A stretch of 64,000 nucleotides of DNA from Pelagibius sp028280305 (GTDB lineage: Bacteria > Pseudomonadota > Alphaproteobacteria > Kiloniellales > Kiloniellaceae). Under the pieces are notes generated by a model. The model worked only from the letters and a program-made list of their open reading frames with translations, was not told the origin of the DNA and did no database searches. The position numbers and the translations under genes were made by a program. The stretch lies in the NCBI RefSeq assembly GCF_965233615.1, contig NZ_OZ247495.1; one strand, given 5' to 3'. Positions 41,840-50,504 of this stretch are shown piece after piece. Numbering within the stretch: the stretch's first letter is position 1; each line of letters opens with the position of its first letter.

Positions 41840-43285
41840 ATGAAGGTTCTGTTCGTCGCATCGGAATGCGTCCCCTTCATCAAGACCGGCGGCCTCGCCG
41901 ACGTCGTGGGTGCCCTGCCCGCGGCGCTGGCCTCTGAGGGGGTCGAGGCCCGGGTGCTGCTGCCCGCCTATCCCGCGGTGAAAGCCGCCTTGCCCAAAGC
42001 AAAAGTCTTGAGACAGTTTCCGCGTTCTTTCGGCGGGCGCGGACAGTTGATCGCCGGCAAGGCGGCGGACCTGGATGTCATCGCCCTGGAGGCCCCGCAT
42101 CTCTACGACCGCCCCGGCAATCCCTACCTCGCCGCAAACGGCAAGGACTGGCCGGACAATCACCTGCGCTACGGCGCCCTCTGCCGCGTCGCCGCCCGCA
42201 TTGCGGTGGAAGGCTGCGACGGCTGGCAGCCGGATGTGGTGCACCTCCACGACTGGCAGGCCGGATTGACCGCGGCCTATCTGAAACTCGGTCGCCGCGC
42301 CGCGCCGCCCTGCGTCACGACGATCCACAACATCGCCTTTCAAGGGCTCTTCCCGGAGAAGACCGTGGAGACGCTCGGTCTGCCGGAAAAGGGCTTTCAT
42401 CCAGAGGGCTTCGAATACTTCGGCAAGCTCGGCTTTCTGAAAGCGGGCCTTGTCTATGCGGAGCGGATTACCACCGTCAGCCCGACCTACGCCCGGGAGC
42501 TGACCAGCGCCGAGTTCGGTATGGGCCTGGAAGGAGTCATCGCCGCCCGGCGGGCCCAGGTCAGCGGAATCCTCAATGGCATCGACCTTGATATCTGGAA
42601 CCCCGCAGCCGATCCGGAAATCGCCAAAACCTACTCCGCCAAAGCCCCGGCCGGAAAAGCCGCCAACCGGAAGGCCCTGGCAGAACGCTTCAAGCTGGAC
42701 CCGGACAGCCGCGCGCCGCTGTTCTGCGTCGTCAGCCGCCTGACTCGGCAAAAGGGCCTCGACCTGTTGCTCGAAGCCTTGCCGCGTCTCATCGGGCGGG
42801 GCGCGAGCCTGGCGGTGCTCGGCTCCGGCGACGCCGATCTGGAAGCCGCCTATACGGCCGCTGCGCGCGAAAACCCGGGCCGGCTGGGCGTGGTGATCGG
42901 CTACGACGAGGCCCTGTCCCACCTGATGCAGGCGGGGGCGGACTCGATCCTGGTGCCATCGCGCTTCGAGCCCTGCGGCCTGACCCAGCTCTATGGTTTG
43001 CGTTACGGCACCCTGCCGCTGGTCGCGCGCACCGGCGGCCTGGCCGACACCGTGATCGACGCCAACGAGGCCGCGCTTCAGGCCGGCGTTGCCACAGGGT
43101 TTCAGTTCGCCCCCGTCGCCACCGCGCCGCTGGCCGATGCCATCGACCGCTGCTGCGATGCTTTTGCCGACTCCAAGGCCTGGGGCGCCATGGTGCGGCG
43201 CGCGATGAAGCATCCGGTCGGCTGGGAAACCTCCGCCGCCGCCTATGCGAAGGTCTATCGGGAGATGATCGAGGCCCAACGATGA
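41840..43285 (+). CDS. glgA: Glycogen synthase (ADP-glucose type)
   Basis: A GT5 glycosyltransferase of 481 residues. KTGGLADVVGALP near the N-terminus binds ADP-glucose; SRLTRQKGLDLLLEALP and PSRFEPCGLTQLYGLRYG are the C-terminal donor motifs. It extends alpha-1,4-glucan chains with ADP-glucose from GlgC. It follows glgC by 81 bases and precedes glgX by 13, within the glycogen operon. Confidence 0.97.
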   Translation: MKVLFVASECVPFIKTGGLADVVGALPAALASEGVEARVLLPAYPAVKAALPKAKVLRQFPRSFGGRGQLIAGKAADLDVIALEAPHLYDRPGNPYLAANGKDWPDNHLRYGALCRVAARIAVEGCDGWQPDVVHLHDWQAGLTAAYLKLGRRAAPPCVTTIHNIAFQGLFPEKTVETLGLPEKGFHPEGFEYFGKLGFLKAGLVYAERITTVSPTYARELTSAEFGMGLEGVIAARRAQVSGILNGIDLDIWNPAADPEIAKTYSAKAPAGKAANRKALAERFKLDPDSRAPLFCVVSRLTRQKGLDLLLEALPRLIGRGASLAVLGSGDADLEAAYTAAARENPGRLGVVIGYDEALSHLMQAGADSILVPSRFEPCGLTQLYGLRYGTLPLVARTGGLADTVIDANEAALQAGVATGFQFAPVATAPLADAIDRCCDAFADSKAWGAMVRRAMKHPVGWETSAAAYAKVYREMIEAQR

Positions 43286-43298
43286 AGGTGGCGCAGCG

Positions 43299-45398
43299 AT
43301 GAAGGGGACAAACGAGTCCATCCTCCGCGCCGGGCAGCCCCATCCCCTGGGACTGCAGTGGGACGGCGAAGGCGTCAACATCGCCGTCTTTTCCGAACAT
43401 GCCACGAAGATCGAGCTTTGCCTGTTCTCCGACGACGGAGAGAAGGAAACGGCGCGGCTGGCTTTGCCGGAGAAAACCGGTCCGGTCTGGCACGGTTACC
43501 TGCCGGGCCTGCTGCCGGGCAGCCTCTATGGGCTGCGTGCCCACGGCCCTTTCGCCCCGGAACAGGGTCATCGCTTCAATCCCAACAAACTGTTGCTCGA
43601 CCCCTACGCCCGCGCGCTGAGCGGCAGGGTGGTGGCCGGCGATACCACTCTTGGCTACGACCCGGCGGCGGCCGAGGAAGATCTGTCCTTTTCGACCAAA
43701 GACAGTGCCGCGGAGATGTCCAAGTGTGTGGTCACCGAGACCCCGGCGGCGGTCTCTCCCGGCGAGCGGCCCAACACCGCCTGGGCGGATACGGTTCTCT
43801 ATGAAGCCCACCCCAAGGGCCTGACCCAACTTTGGGAGCGGGTGCCGCCGCCCCTGCGCGGCAGTTATGAGGGTCTCGGCGCCGACCCGGTGCTGGAGCA
43901 CCTCACCGCCCTCGGTGTCACGGCGATCGAACTGATGCCGGTCCAGGCCTTCGTCGACGACCGCTGGCTGGTACAGAAAGGTCTGGTGAACTACTGGGGT
44001 TATAACTCCATCGGTTTCTTTACGCCGGAACCACGTTACTTCGGCCCGGGCGGACTCGCCGGCTTCCGCGAGACGGTGCGCCGGCTTCATGGCGCCGGGA
44101 TCGAGGTCATTCTGGATGTGGTCTATAACCACACGGCCGAGGGCGACCAGACCGGCCCCACCCTGTCGTTTCGCGGCCTCGACAACGCGAGCTACTATCG
44201 CCTGCAGCAGGGTCATGCGCGCTACTACGTGAACGAAACCGGCTGCGGCAACACTCTGAACGTCGCCCACCCCTTCGTGTTGCGGCTGGTGATCGACAGC
44301 CTGCGCTGGTGGGTCGAAGCGATGGGCATAGACGGCTTTCGCTTCGACCTCGCCACCACCCTGGGACGGGAAGCCCAAGGTTTCGACGCCGCCGGCGGCT
44401 TTTTCGATGCCCTGCGTCAGGACCCGGTGCTGGCCGGGGTCAAGCTGATCGCCGAACCCTGGGATCTCGGACCCGGCGGCTATCGCCTCGGCGCATTCCC
44501 GCCGGAGTTTGCCGAATGGAACGATGCCTTCCGCGACGGCCTGCGCAAGTTCTGGCGCGGCAATGCACACAGCGCCCAGGAAATAGCGGAGCGATTGCTG
44601 GGCTCGGCAAGCACCTTCGACCGCGACGGCCGGCGCAGTTGGGCCTCGGTAAACTTCGCCGCCTGTCATGACGGCTTCAGTCTCGCCGATGTCGCGGCCT
44701 ATGCGGAAAAGCACAATGAGGCCAACGGCGAGGACAATCGCGACGGCCATCACGAAAACTACAGCGACAACTGCGGCGTCGAGGGAGAGACCGACGACCC
44801 GGAAATCCGCCTGCGCCGCGCCCAGCGCCAGCGCAACCTGCTGTCGACGGTTTTCCTCGCCCAGGGTACGCCGATGCTGCTGGCCGGCGATGAAATCGGC
44901 GCCAGCCAGCAAGGCAACAACAACGCTTACTGCCAGGACAACAAAATCAGTTGGATCGACTGGTCATCGGTCGACAATACCCTACTCGGCTTCACCCGGC
45001 GGCTGATCGCCTTTCGCAAGACTCATCCTTGTCTCAGGCAGAGTTGGTTCCTGCATGGCGGTGAGCGCCGGCAGGACGGCGAATCGGATGTGGCCTGGCT
45101 GGGCTTTGACGGCAACCCGGTCAACTGGAGTGACCCGGGCCTCGAAGGCTTTTGCCTCTTGCTGCGGGAGTCGGCGGAAGCACCGGCCTATGCGACCGAC
45201 GGCGACGTGGTGTTTTTGGTCTTCAACGGCTGCTTCAAGCCGGTGACAGCGCAACTACCGCCTCTGTCCGGCGACAGGGTCTGGGTGCGCGCCCTCGATA
45301 CGGCGCAGCCGGAATCGAGCCGGGCCGTTTGCAGCGGCAGGACCCAGACGATCCCGGCCCAGGCTGTGGTCGCATTCGAAACCGGAACCGTCCTGTGA
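43299..45398 (+). CDS. glgX: Glycogen debranching enzyme
   Basis: A GH13 isoamylase-type protein of 699 residues. The N-terminal CBM48-like segment is followed by four catalytic regions: EVILDVVYNHTAEGD, DGFRFDLAT (nucleophile Asp), LIAEPWDLG (acid Glu) and NFAACHDGFSLADV. It hydrolyses the alpha-1,6 branches of the limit dextrin left by GlgP. Its last bases overlap the malQ start (GTGA), so debranching and transglucosylation are co-produced. Confidence 0.96.
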   Translation: MKGTNESILRAGQPHPLGLQWDGEGVNIAVFSEHATKIELCLFSDDGEKETARLALPEKTGPVWHGYLPGLLPGSLYGLRAHGPFAPEQGHRFNPNKLLLDPYARALSGRVVAGDTTLGYDPAAAEEDLSFSTKDSAAEMSKCVVTETPAAVSPGERPNTAWADTVLYEAHPKGLTQLWERVPPPLRGSYEGLGADPVLEHLTALGVTAIELMPVQAFVDDRWLVQKGLVNYWGYNSIGFFTPEPRYFGPGGLAGFRETVRRLHGAGIEVILDVVYNHTAEGDQTGPTLSFRGLDNASYYRLQQGHARYYVNETGCGNTLNVAHPFVLRLVIDSLRWWVEAMGIDGFRFDLATTLGREAQGFDAAGGFFDALRQDPVLAGVKLIAEPWDLGPGGYRLGAFPPEFAEWNDAFRDGLRKFWRGNAHSAQEIAERLLGSASTFDRDGRRSWASVNFAACHDGFSLADVAAYAEKHNEANGEDNRDGHHENYSDNCGVEGETDDPEIRLRRAQRQRNLLSTVFLAQGTPMLLAGDEIGASQQGNNNAYCQDNKISWIDWSSVDNTLLGFTRRLIAFRKTHPCLRQSWFLHGGERRQDGESDVAWLGFDGNPVNWSDPGLEGFCLLLRESAEAPAYATDGDVVFLVFNGCFKPVTAQLPPLSGDRVWVRALDTAQPESSRAVCSGRTQTIPAQAVVAFETGTVL

Positions 45399-47479
45399 CC
45401 CGAGGAGGTGCAACCGAAGACAGCCTGCAACGCCTGGCCGAAGCCATCGGCATTCTGCCCCGTTGGCACCATCTTTCCGGCGCAGAACAGACCACGGGAC
45501 CGGAGACCCAACGCGCCCTCCTCGCCGCCATGGGTTTCGCTGCGGCAAGCGACACCGAGGCGGCGGAGACCCTGCAGGCCCTCACAGCCGAAACCGCCGC
45601 GCGGCGGATACCCCGGGAAATCGTTGTCGAAGCCGATGCCGAGACGACCTTTCCGCTGACAGACGTCACCGACTGGCGCTTGGAACTGGAGCAAGGCGGA
45701 ACGCTCTCTGGCACCGCGGCAGAAACCGCAACCATCGCCCTGCCCGCCGGCCTGCACCGCCTCGTCGCCGGGGATCAGAGTTGTCTGGTCATCGCCGCCC
45801 CAAAACGCGCGCCCGCGGTCAGCGACTTGCTTTCGACTACAGACGAAGGACCGCGCCCCTGGGGTGTCACCGGGGCCCTTTACGGCTTGCGCTCCGACAA
45901 AAACCTGGGCGTCGGTGACTATCGGGATCTCGGCGACGCCTGCAGGGCGCTCGGCACTTGCGGCGCCCAGTTTTTCGGCATCAATCCGATCCACGCCAGC
46001 GGCGTGATGAACGACGATGTCAGTCCCTATGCGCCTACCTGCCGCACCGCTTTGGAACCACGCCATATCGCCGTTGACGGCATTCCGGGTTTTGCCGATT
46101 GCAAAGAAGCGCAACGACTGCTCCACGACAACACAGCCGACCTTGTCGCCGCGAGGGAGGGCGATGAGGTTGCCTATGCGATCCAGGAAAAGATACAGCC
46201 GCAAATCCTGCGGGCGCTGTTCAAGACTTTCAATGACACCGGGCGGACCGCCGACTTCGACGCCTGGCGGCAGGCCCGCGGCCTCGCCCTGGAACGTTTC
46301 GCCCGCTTCGAGGCCATCTCGCAACGTCACGGCGCCGATTGGCGGCGCTGGCCACAAGACCTGCAGGCGGCCGGAAGTGCCGCCGTTGAGAACTTCGCCG
46401 GGGAACATGCGGCGGAGATCCGCTATCACGCCTGGCTGCAATGGCTGGCGGAGAACCAAGTCGGTAACGCACAGACCGCCGCGCGGCAAGCCGGGATGGG
46501 GCTCGGCCTCTACCTCGACCTCGCCGTCGGCGTGCGGCCGGGCAGTGCGGACACCTGGGCCGACCCGGATTGTTTTGCAAAGGGCGTGTCCCTGGGCGCA
46601 CCGCCCGATGGTTTCAATCCCCAAGGCCAGGTCTGGAATCTCTCGCCCTTCAACATTCCGGCCCTGCGAAAGGCCGCTTACCGGCCTTTCGTCGAGACGC
46701 TGCGCGGCGTGATGCGCCATGCCGGCATCATCCGCATCGACCATATTCTGGGTATCAACCGCGGATTCTGGGTGCCGGAGAATGGGGCCCCGGGCGGCTA
46801 TGTCACCTATCCGATGGAAAGCCTGCTCGCCCTTGTGAAACTGGAGGCGGCCCGGGCCGGTTGTATCGTGGTCGGCGAGGACCTGGGATCGGTCCCCGAG
46901 GGCCTGCGCGGCTGGCTGGTCGAAGCCGGTCTGCTGGGCTGCGCTGTCCTGCAGTTCGAAAAAGAGGGCGACCGCTTTCGCGATCCCTGCGCCTATGCGC
47001 CTTCAACCCTCGCCAGCTTCGGCACCCATGACATGCCGACCATGCGTGGCTGGTGGCGCGGCAGTGACACCGATCTCCGCCGCGACACCGGCCAGATCAG
47101 CGATGAAGCACAGGCGCGTGCGCAGCAAGAACGCAGCGGCGAGCGCGCCGCCCTGCTTCGGCTTCTTGAGGACAAAGGCTTGCTCGCTGAGGGCAGTGCC
47201 CTTGAGGAGGCACCGGTCACCGCCCTGCACCGCCTGCTGGCCGGAGCAGGCTCCGACCTCGTCGCCGTACAGCTGGATGACGCCCTGGGCAACCTGGAGC
47301 AACAGAACCTGCCCGGTACTGTCAGCGAATATCCCAATTGGCGACGCCGCTATCGGATCAAGGTCGAGAATCTCGGCCAGGAACCGGGGCTCGCCGCCAT
47401 CGCCGAAATCTTCAACGCCGCAGCCTCCGCCGATGCAACGGATACGGCGGCCGAAAAGGAGAAACAGCCGTGGATGTAA
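45395..47479 (+). CDS. malQ: 4-alpha-glucanotransferase (amylomaltase)
   Basis: A GH77 enzyme of 694 residues. Catalytic motifs are RIDHILGINRGFWVP (nucleophile Asp), VVGEDLGSVPEGL (acid Glu) and FGTHDMPTMRGWW (stabilising Asp). It rearranges malto-oligosaccharides to allow further phosphorolysis. The GTG at 45395 overlaps the glgX stop; the longer open frame inside glgX is rejected. It has an N-terminal beta domain of about 150 residues before the catalytic barrel. Its end overlaps pgm by ten bases. Confidence 0.95.
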   Translation: MTRGGATEDSLQRLAEAIGILPRWHHLSGAEQTTGPETQRALLAAMGFAAASDTEAAETLQALTAETAARRIPREIVVEADAETTFPLTDVTDWRLELEQGGTLSGTAAETATIALPAGLHRLVAGDQSCLVIAAPKRAPAVSDLLSTTDEGPRPWGVTGALYGLRSDKNLGVGDYRDLGDACRALGTCGAQFFGINPIHASGVMNDDVSPYAPTCRTALEPRHIAVDGIPGFADCKEAQRLLHDNTADLVAAREGDEVAYAIQEKIQPQILRALFKTFNDTGRTADFDAWRQARGLALERFARFEAISQRHGADWRRWPQDLQAAGSAAVENFAGEHAAEIRYHAWLQWLAENQVGNAQTAARQAGMGLGLYLDLAVGVRPGSADTWADPDCFAKGVSLGAPPDGFNPQGQVWNLSPFNIPALRKAAYRPFVETLRGVMRHAGIIRIDHILGINRGFWVPENGAPGGYVTYPMESLLALVKLEAARAGCIVVGEDLGSVPEGLRGWLVEAGLLGCAVLQFEKEGDRFRDPCAYAPSTLASFGTHDMPTMRGWWRGSDTDLRRDTGQISDEAQARAQQERSGERAALLRLLEDKGLLAEGSALEEAPVTALHRLLAGAGSDLVAVQLDDALGNLEQQNLPGTVSEYPNWRRRYRIKVENLGQEPGLAAIAEIFNAAASADATDTAAEKEKQPWM

Positions 47480-49101
47480 TCTCCGTCGCAACTTCCGCCA
47501 TCGAAGGACAGAAACCCGGCACCTCGGGCCTGCGCAAGCAGACCCGCGTCTTCATGGAGCCGGGCTTCCTTGAAAACTTCGTCCAGTCGATCTTCGATGC
47601 GGTCGGCGGCCTGCAGGACAAAACCCTCACCCTGGGCGGCGACGGGCGCTACTTCAACAAGCGGGCGATCCAGACCATCCTGAAGATGGCAGCAGCCAAC
47701 GGCGCCGTCCGCGTGCTGGTCGGGCAGAACGGTATTCTTTCGACCCCCGCCGCTTCCGCTGTGATCCGCGCACGCAAGACCGACGGCGGCCTGATTCTCT
47801 CGGCCAGCCACAATCCCGGTGGCGCGGACGGCGACTTCGGCCTCAAGTACAACATTCCCGCCGGCGGCCCGGCTCCGGAGTCCGTGACCGAGGCAATCCA
47901 TCGGCGCAGTCTGGAACTCACCGAATACCGGATCATCGAGACCGACGACGTGGATCTCTCCCTCTGCGGCGAGCAGCAGATGGGCGGCATGACCGTTGAG
48001 GTGATCGATCCAGTGGCGATCTATGCCGAAGTTATGCGCGGGCTCTTCGACTTCGATGCCATCCGCGCGCTCATTGCTTCCGGATTTGCTCTGCGTTTCG
48101 ATGCCATGCACGCGGTCACCGGCCCCTATGCCACCGCCATCCTGGAGGGGGAGCTGGGCGCACCTGTCAGCAGCGTGATGAACGGCACGCCGCTGCCGGA
48201 CTTCGGCGGCGGACATCCCGACCCCAACCCGGTCTACGCCAAGGAACTGGTCGATCTGATGATGGGCCCGGAGGCGCCGGATTTCGGCGCCGCCTCCGAC
48301 GGCGACGGCGACCGCAACATGATCGTCGGCCGCGGCACCTATGTGACGCCATCGGACAGCCTGGCGGTGCTGGCGGCCAACGCCCACCTCGCACCGGGTT
48401 ACAAGGGCGGGCTGAGCGGCGTCGCCCGTTCGATGCCGACCAGCCGTGCCGCCGACCGGGTGGCGGCCAAGCTCGGCATCGCCGCTTTCGAGACCCCGAC
48501 GGGCTGGAAGTTCTTCGGCAACCTGCTGGACGCCGGCAAGGCCACCCTCTGCGGCGAGGAGAGCGCCGGCACCGGATCGGACCACGTCCGGGAAAAGGAC
48601 GGCCTCTGGGCGGTTCTCCTCTGGCTCAACATCATCGCCGTGCGGCGCGAGTCGGTGGCGGACATCATGAAAGCCCACTGGCGGGAATACGGCCGCGACT
48701 ACTACTCGCGCCACGACTATGAGGGGATCGACAAGGAGGCCGCCGAGGCGGTGACCGGCGAACTGCGCCGACGCCTGCCGGAGTTGCCCGGCAAGCGCTT
48801 CGCCGGACTCACCGTCGCCGCGGCAGACGACTTCGCCTACGAGGACCCGGTCGACGGTTCCATATCGCGGGGTCAGGGCCTGCGCCTTGTCTTTGCGGAG
48901 AACGCAAGGGCCGTCCTGCGCCTTTCCGGCACCGGAACCGTCGGCGCCACCCTGCGGGTCTATCTCGAGCGTTTCGAAGACGATCCAGCCCAAATGGCCC
49001 TCGATCCCCAGGAAGCCCTTGCCCCCGTCATCGCCGCCGTGGAGGAAATCACCGGACTCCGCACAAGGATCGGGCGCGACGCCCCGGACGTGCGCACTTG
49101 A
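47470..49101 (+). CDS. pgm: Phosphoglucomutase, alpha-D-glucose type
   Basis: The 543-residue protein has the phosphoserine loop SASHNPGGADGDFG, the metal loop DGDGDRNMI and the sugar-recognition loop GEESAGTG. It interconverts glucose-1- and glucose-6-phosphate, joining glycogen to central metabolism. The GTG at 47470 overlaps the malQ stop, and the upstream open extension lies inside malQ. The protein is the enzyme class of E. coli Pgm. Confidence 0.96.
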   Translation: MDVISVATSAIEGQKPGTSGLRKQTRVFMEPGFLENFVQSIFDAVGGLQDKTLTLGGDGRYFNKRAIQTILKMAAANGAVRVLVGQNGILSTPAASAVIRARKTDGGLILSASHNPGGADGDFGLKYNIPAGGPAPESVTEAIHRRSLELTEYRIIETDDVDLSLCGEQQMGGMTVEVIDPVAIYAEVMRGLFDFDAIRALIASGFALRFDAMHAVTGPYATAILEGELGAPVSSVMNGTPLPDFGGGHPDPNPVYAKELVDLMMGPEAPDFGAASDGDGDRNMIVGRGTYVTPSDSLAVLAANAHLAPGYKGGLSGVARSMPTSRAADRVAAKLGIAAFETPTGWKFFGNLLDAGKATLCGEESAGTGSDHVREKDGLWAVLLWLNIIAVRRESVADIMKAHWREYGRDYYSRHDYEGIDKEAAEAVTGELRRRLPELPGKRFAGLTVAAADDFAYEDPVDGSISRGQGLRLVFAENARAVLRLSGTGTVGATLRVYLERFEDDPAQMALDPQEALAPVIAAVEEITGLRTRIGRDAPDVRT

Positions 49102-49110
49102 CCTGCCGCG

Positions 49111-49136
49111 AAATAATAAATCACCAAGAATTATTT
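49111..49136. promoter_or_regulatory. AT-rich inverted repeat upstream of the ROK gene, candidate autoregulatory operator
   Basis: AAATAAT and ATTATTT are perfect seven-base arms separated by 12 bases. The AATAAATCA string matches one at the frcB promoter. The site ends 22 bases before the proposed ROK start. It may alternatively be a weak transcript end after pgm, but there is no GC-rich stem. Confidence 0.5.
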
Positions 49137-49158
49137 GCTTGAAATGAGAGAAAACAGC

Positions 49159-50430
49159 ATGCTGGGCCCCGCAGACAAGCCGCCCAGGCTGCTGCAGTCA
49201 AGGCAGGCAACAACGGCACTGGCGACCATGCAAGGTGACAATCAGATCCGTGGCGGGGATCAACTGGGCCTGCGGGCCTACAACAAGCGGATGATCCTGA
49301 ACCTCATCCGCCAGACCGGCGCGCTGCCGAAGGCTGAAATCGCCCGCCTGACCGGGCTTTCGGCCCAGGCCGTCTCGGTGATCGTCAACGCCCTGCTGAA
49401 AGAGAAACTCGTCCGCAAGGAAAAGAAGGTGCGCGGCAAGGTCGGACAGCCGCACACGCCGATCGCGCTGAACGCCAACGGCGTGCTTTCCGTCGGTGTG
49501 AAAATCGGCCGCCGCAGCCTCGAGTTGATGTTGGTGAACTTTCACGGCGAATCCATCGCATACAAACAGTTTCCCTATGCCGCCCCAAGGCAGCGCGACG
49601 TGGCCGCCCTGCTGCGGCGCGAACTGGCAGACCTGTTGGGTGGTGTCGAGTCTGCCCTGCGCGAGCGCATCATCGGTGTGGGCGTCGCCATGCCGGGCCA
49701 GCTTTCAGGCTGGACCGATGTGATGGGTCTCGACCCCAGCGAACTGGTCGATTGGGACAAGGTCGACATCGTCGAGTTCATTGCCCGGGAGACCGGGCTG
49801 CCGGTAGAGATCCACAACGACGCCACCGCCGCCTGTGCCGCAGAGATGGTGCTGGGCGGGGCTCTGACATTCTCCAACGCGCTCTACCTCTACGTTGGCA
49901 CTTTCATCGGCGGCGGCGTGGTCATCAACGGACAGTTGTTCGAGGGATCGCAGAGCAACGCCGGCGCCGTCGGCTCCATGCCGGTGGCGACACCGGGCGG
50001 CGAACAGCAGCAGTTGATCCGTCAGAGCTCTCTTTTCCAATTGGAGAATACGATCCGGGAAGCCGGCATTCAGGAGCCGGCGACAATTGCCGACCTGGTG
50101 CAGGACCCCCGCGCCAGGAAACACTTCGACGCCTGGCGGCAGTCCGCCGCCGGACCGGTCGCCCAGGCCATCGCCGCCGCCCTCAGCGTGATCGATTTCG
50201 AAGGCGTCGTCATCGACGCCATGCTCCACCCTGCTGACGTCGAGGCTTTCGTTCAGGATGTACGCGCCGCGCTTCTAAAGATTGACATGACGGGCACAAG
50301 CCCCATGGTGCTGCGCCATGGAAGCATCGGCCCGAAGGCCCGCGTTTCCGGCGCGGCGATTCTGCCGTTGATCCGCCAGTTCTCGCCCGACCAGGAACTG
50401 CTGGTGAAGAAAGCGGTCGCCGCAGCTTGA
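49159..50430 (+). CDS. ROK-family transcriptional regulator lacking the zinc motif
   Basis: The 423-residue protein has an N-terminal winged helix-turn-helix (LPKAEIARLTGLSAQAVSVIV) and a ROK sugar-kinase-like domain with EIHNDATAACAAE and GTFIGGGVVINGQ. The usual EIGH and CxCGxxGCxE zinc/sugar site is replaced by GAVGSMPVATPGGE, so both the histidine and cysteines are absent. It probably binds a sugar or sugar phosphate differently. Location in the glycogen operon, and matching AT-rich repeats at frcB and here, suggest it regulates fructose and glycogen genes. ATG at 49159 has a GAGAG upstream; ATG at 49144 is an alternative. Confidence 0.85.
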   Translation: MLGPADKPPRLLQSRQATTALATMQGDNQIRGGDQLGLRAYNKRMILNLIRQTGALPKAEIARLTGLSAQAVSVIVNALLKEKLVRKEKKVRGKVGQPHTPIALNANGVLSVGVKIGRRSLELMLVNFHGESIAYKQFPYAAPRQRDVAALLRRELADLLGGVESALRERIIGVGVAMPGQLSGWTDVMGLDPSELVDWDKVDIVEFIARETGLPVEIHNDATAACAAEMVLGGALTFSNALYLYVGTFIGGGVVINGQLFEGSQSNAGAVGSMPVATPGGEQQQLIRQSSLFQLENTIREAGIQEPATIADLVQDPRARKHFDAWRQSAAGPVAQAIAAALSVIDFEGVVIDAMLHPADVEAFVQDVRAALLKIDMTGTSPMVLRHGSIGPKARVSGAAILPLIRQFSPDQELLVKKAVAAA

Positions 50431-50504
50431 CCGCCAGTGATCGCGAAAGAAACTCTGCCTCATCCCTGACGGGATGCGGCATATGCTCCCCCCAAGAGGG
50501 TTGA

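Noticed and set aside
41180..43405. A long minus-strand open frame opposite glgC/glgA, and similar ones opposite glgX, malQ, pgm and glgP.
   Set aside because: The plus-strand genes have all family motifs and operon spacing; the antisense frames follow from codon bias.
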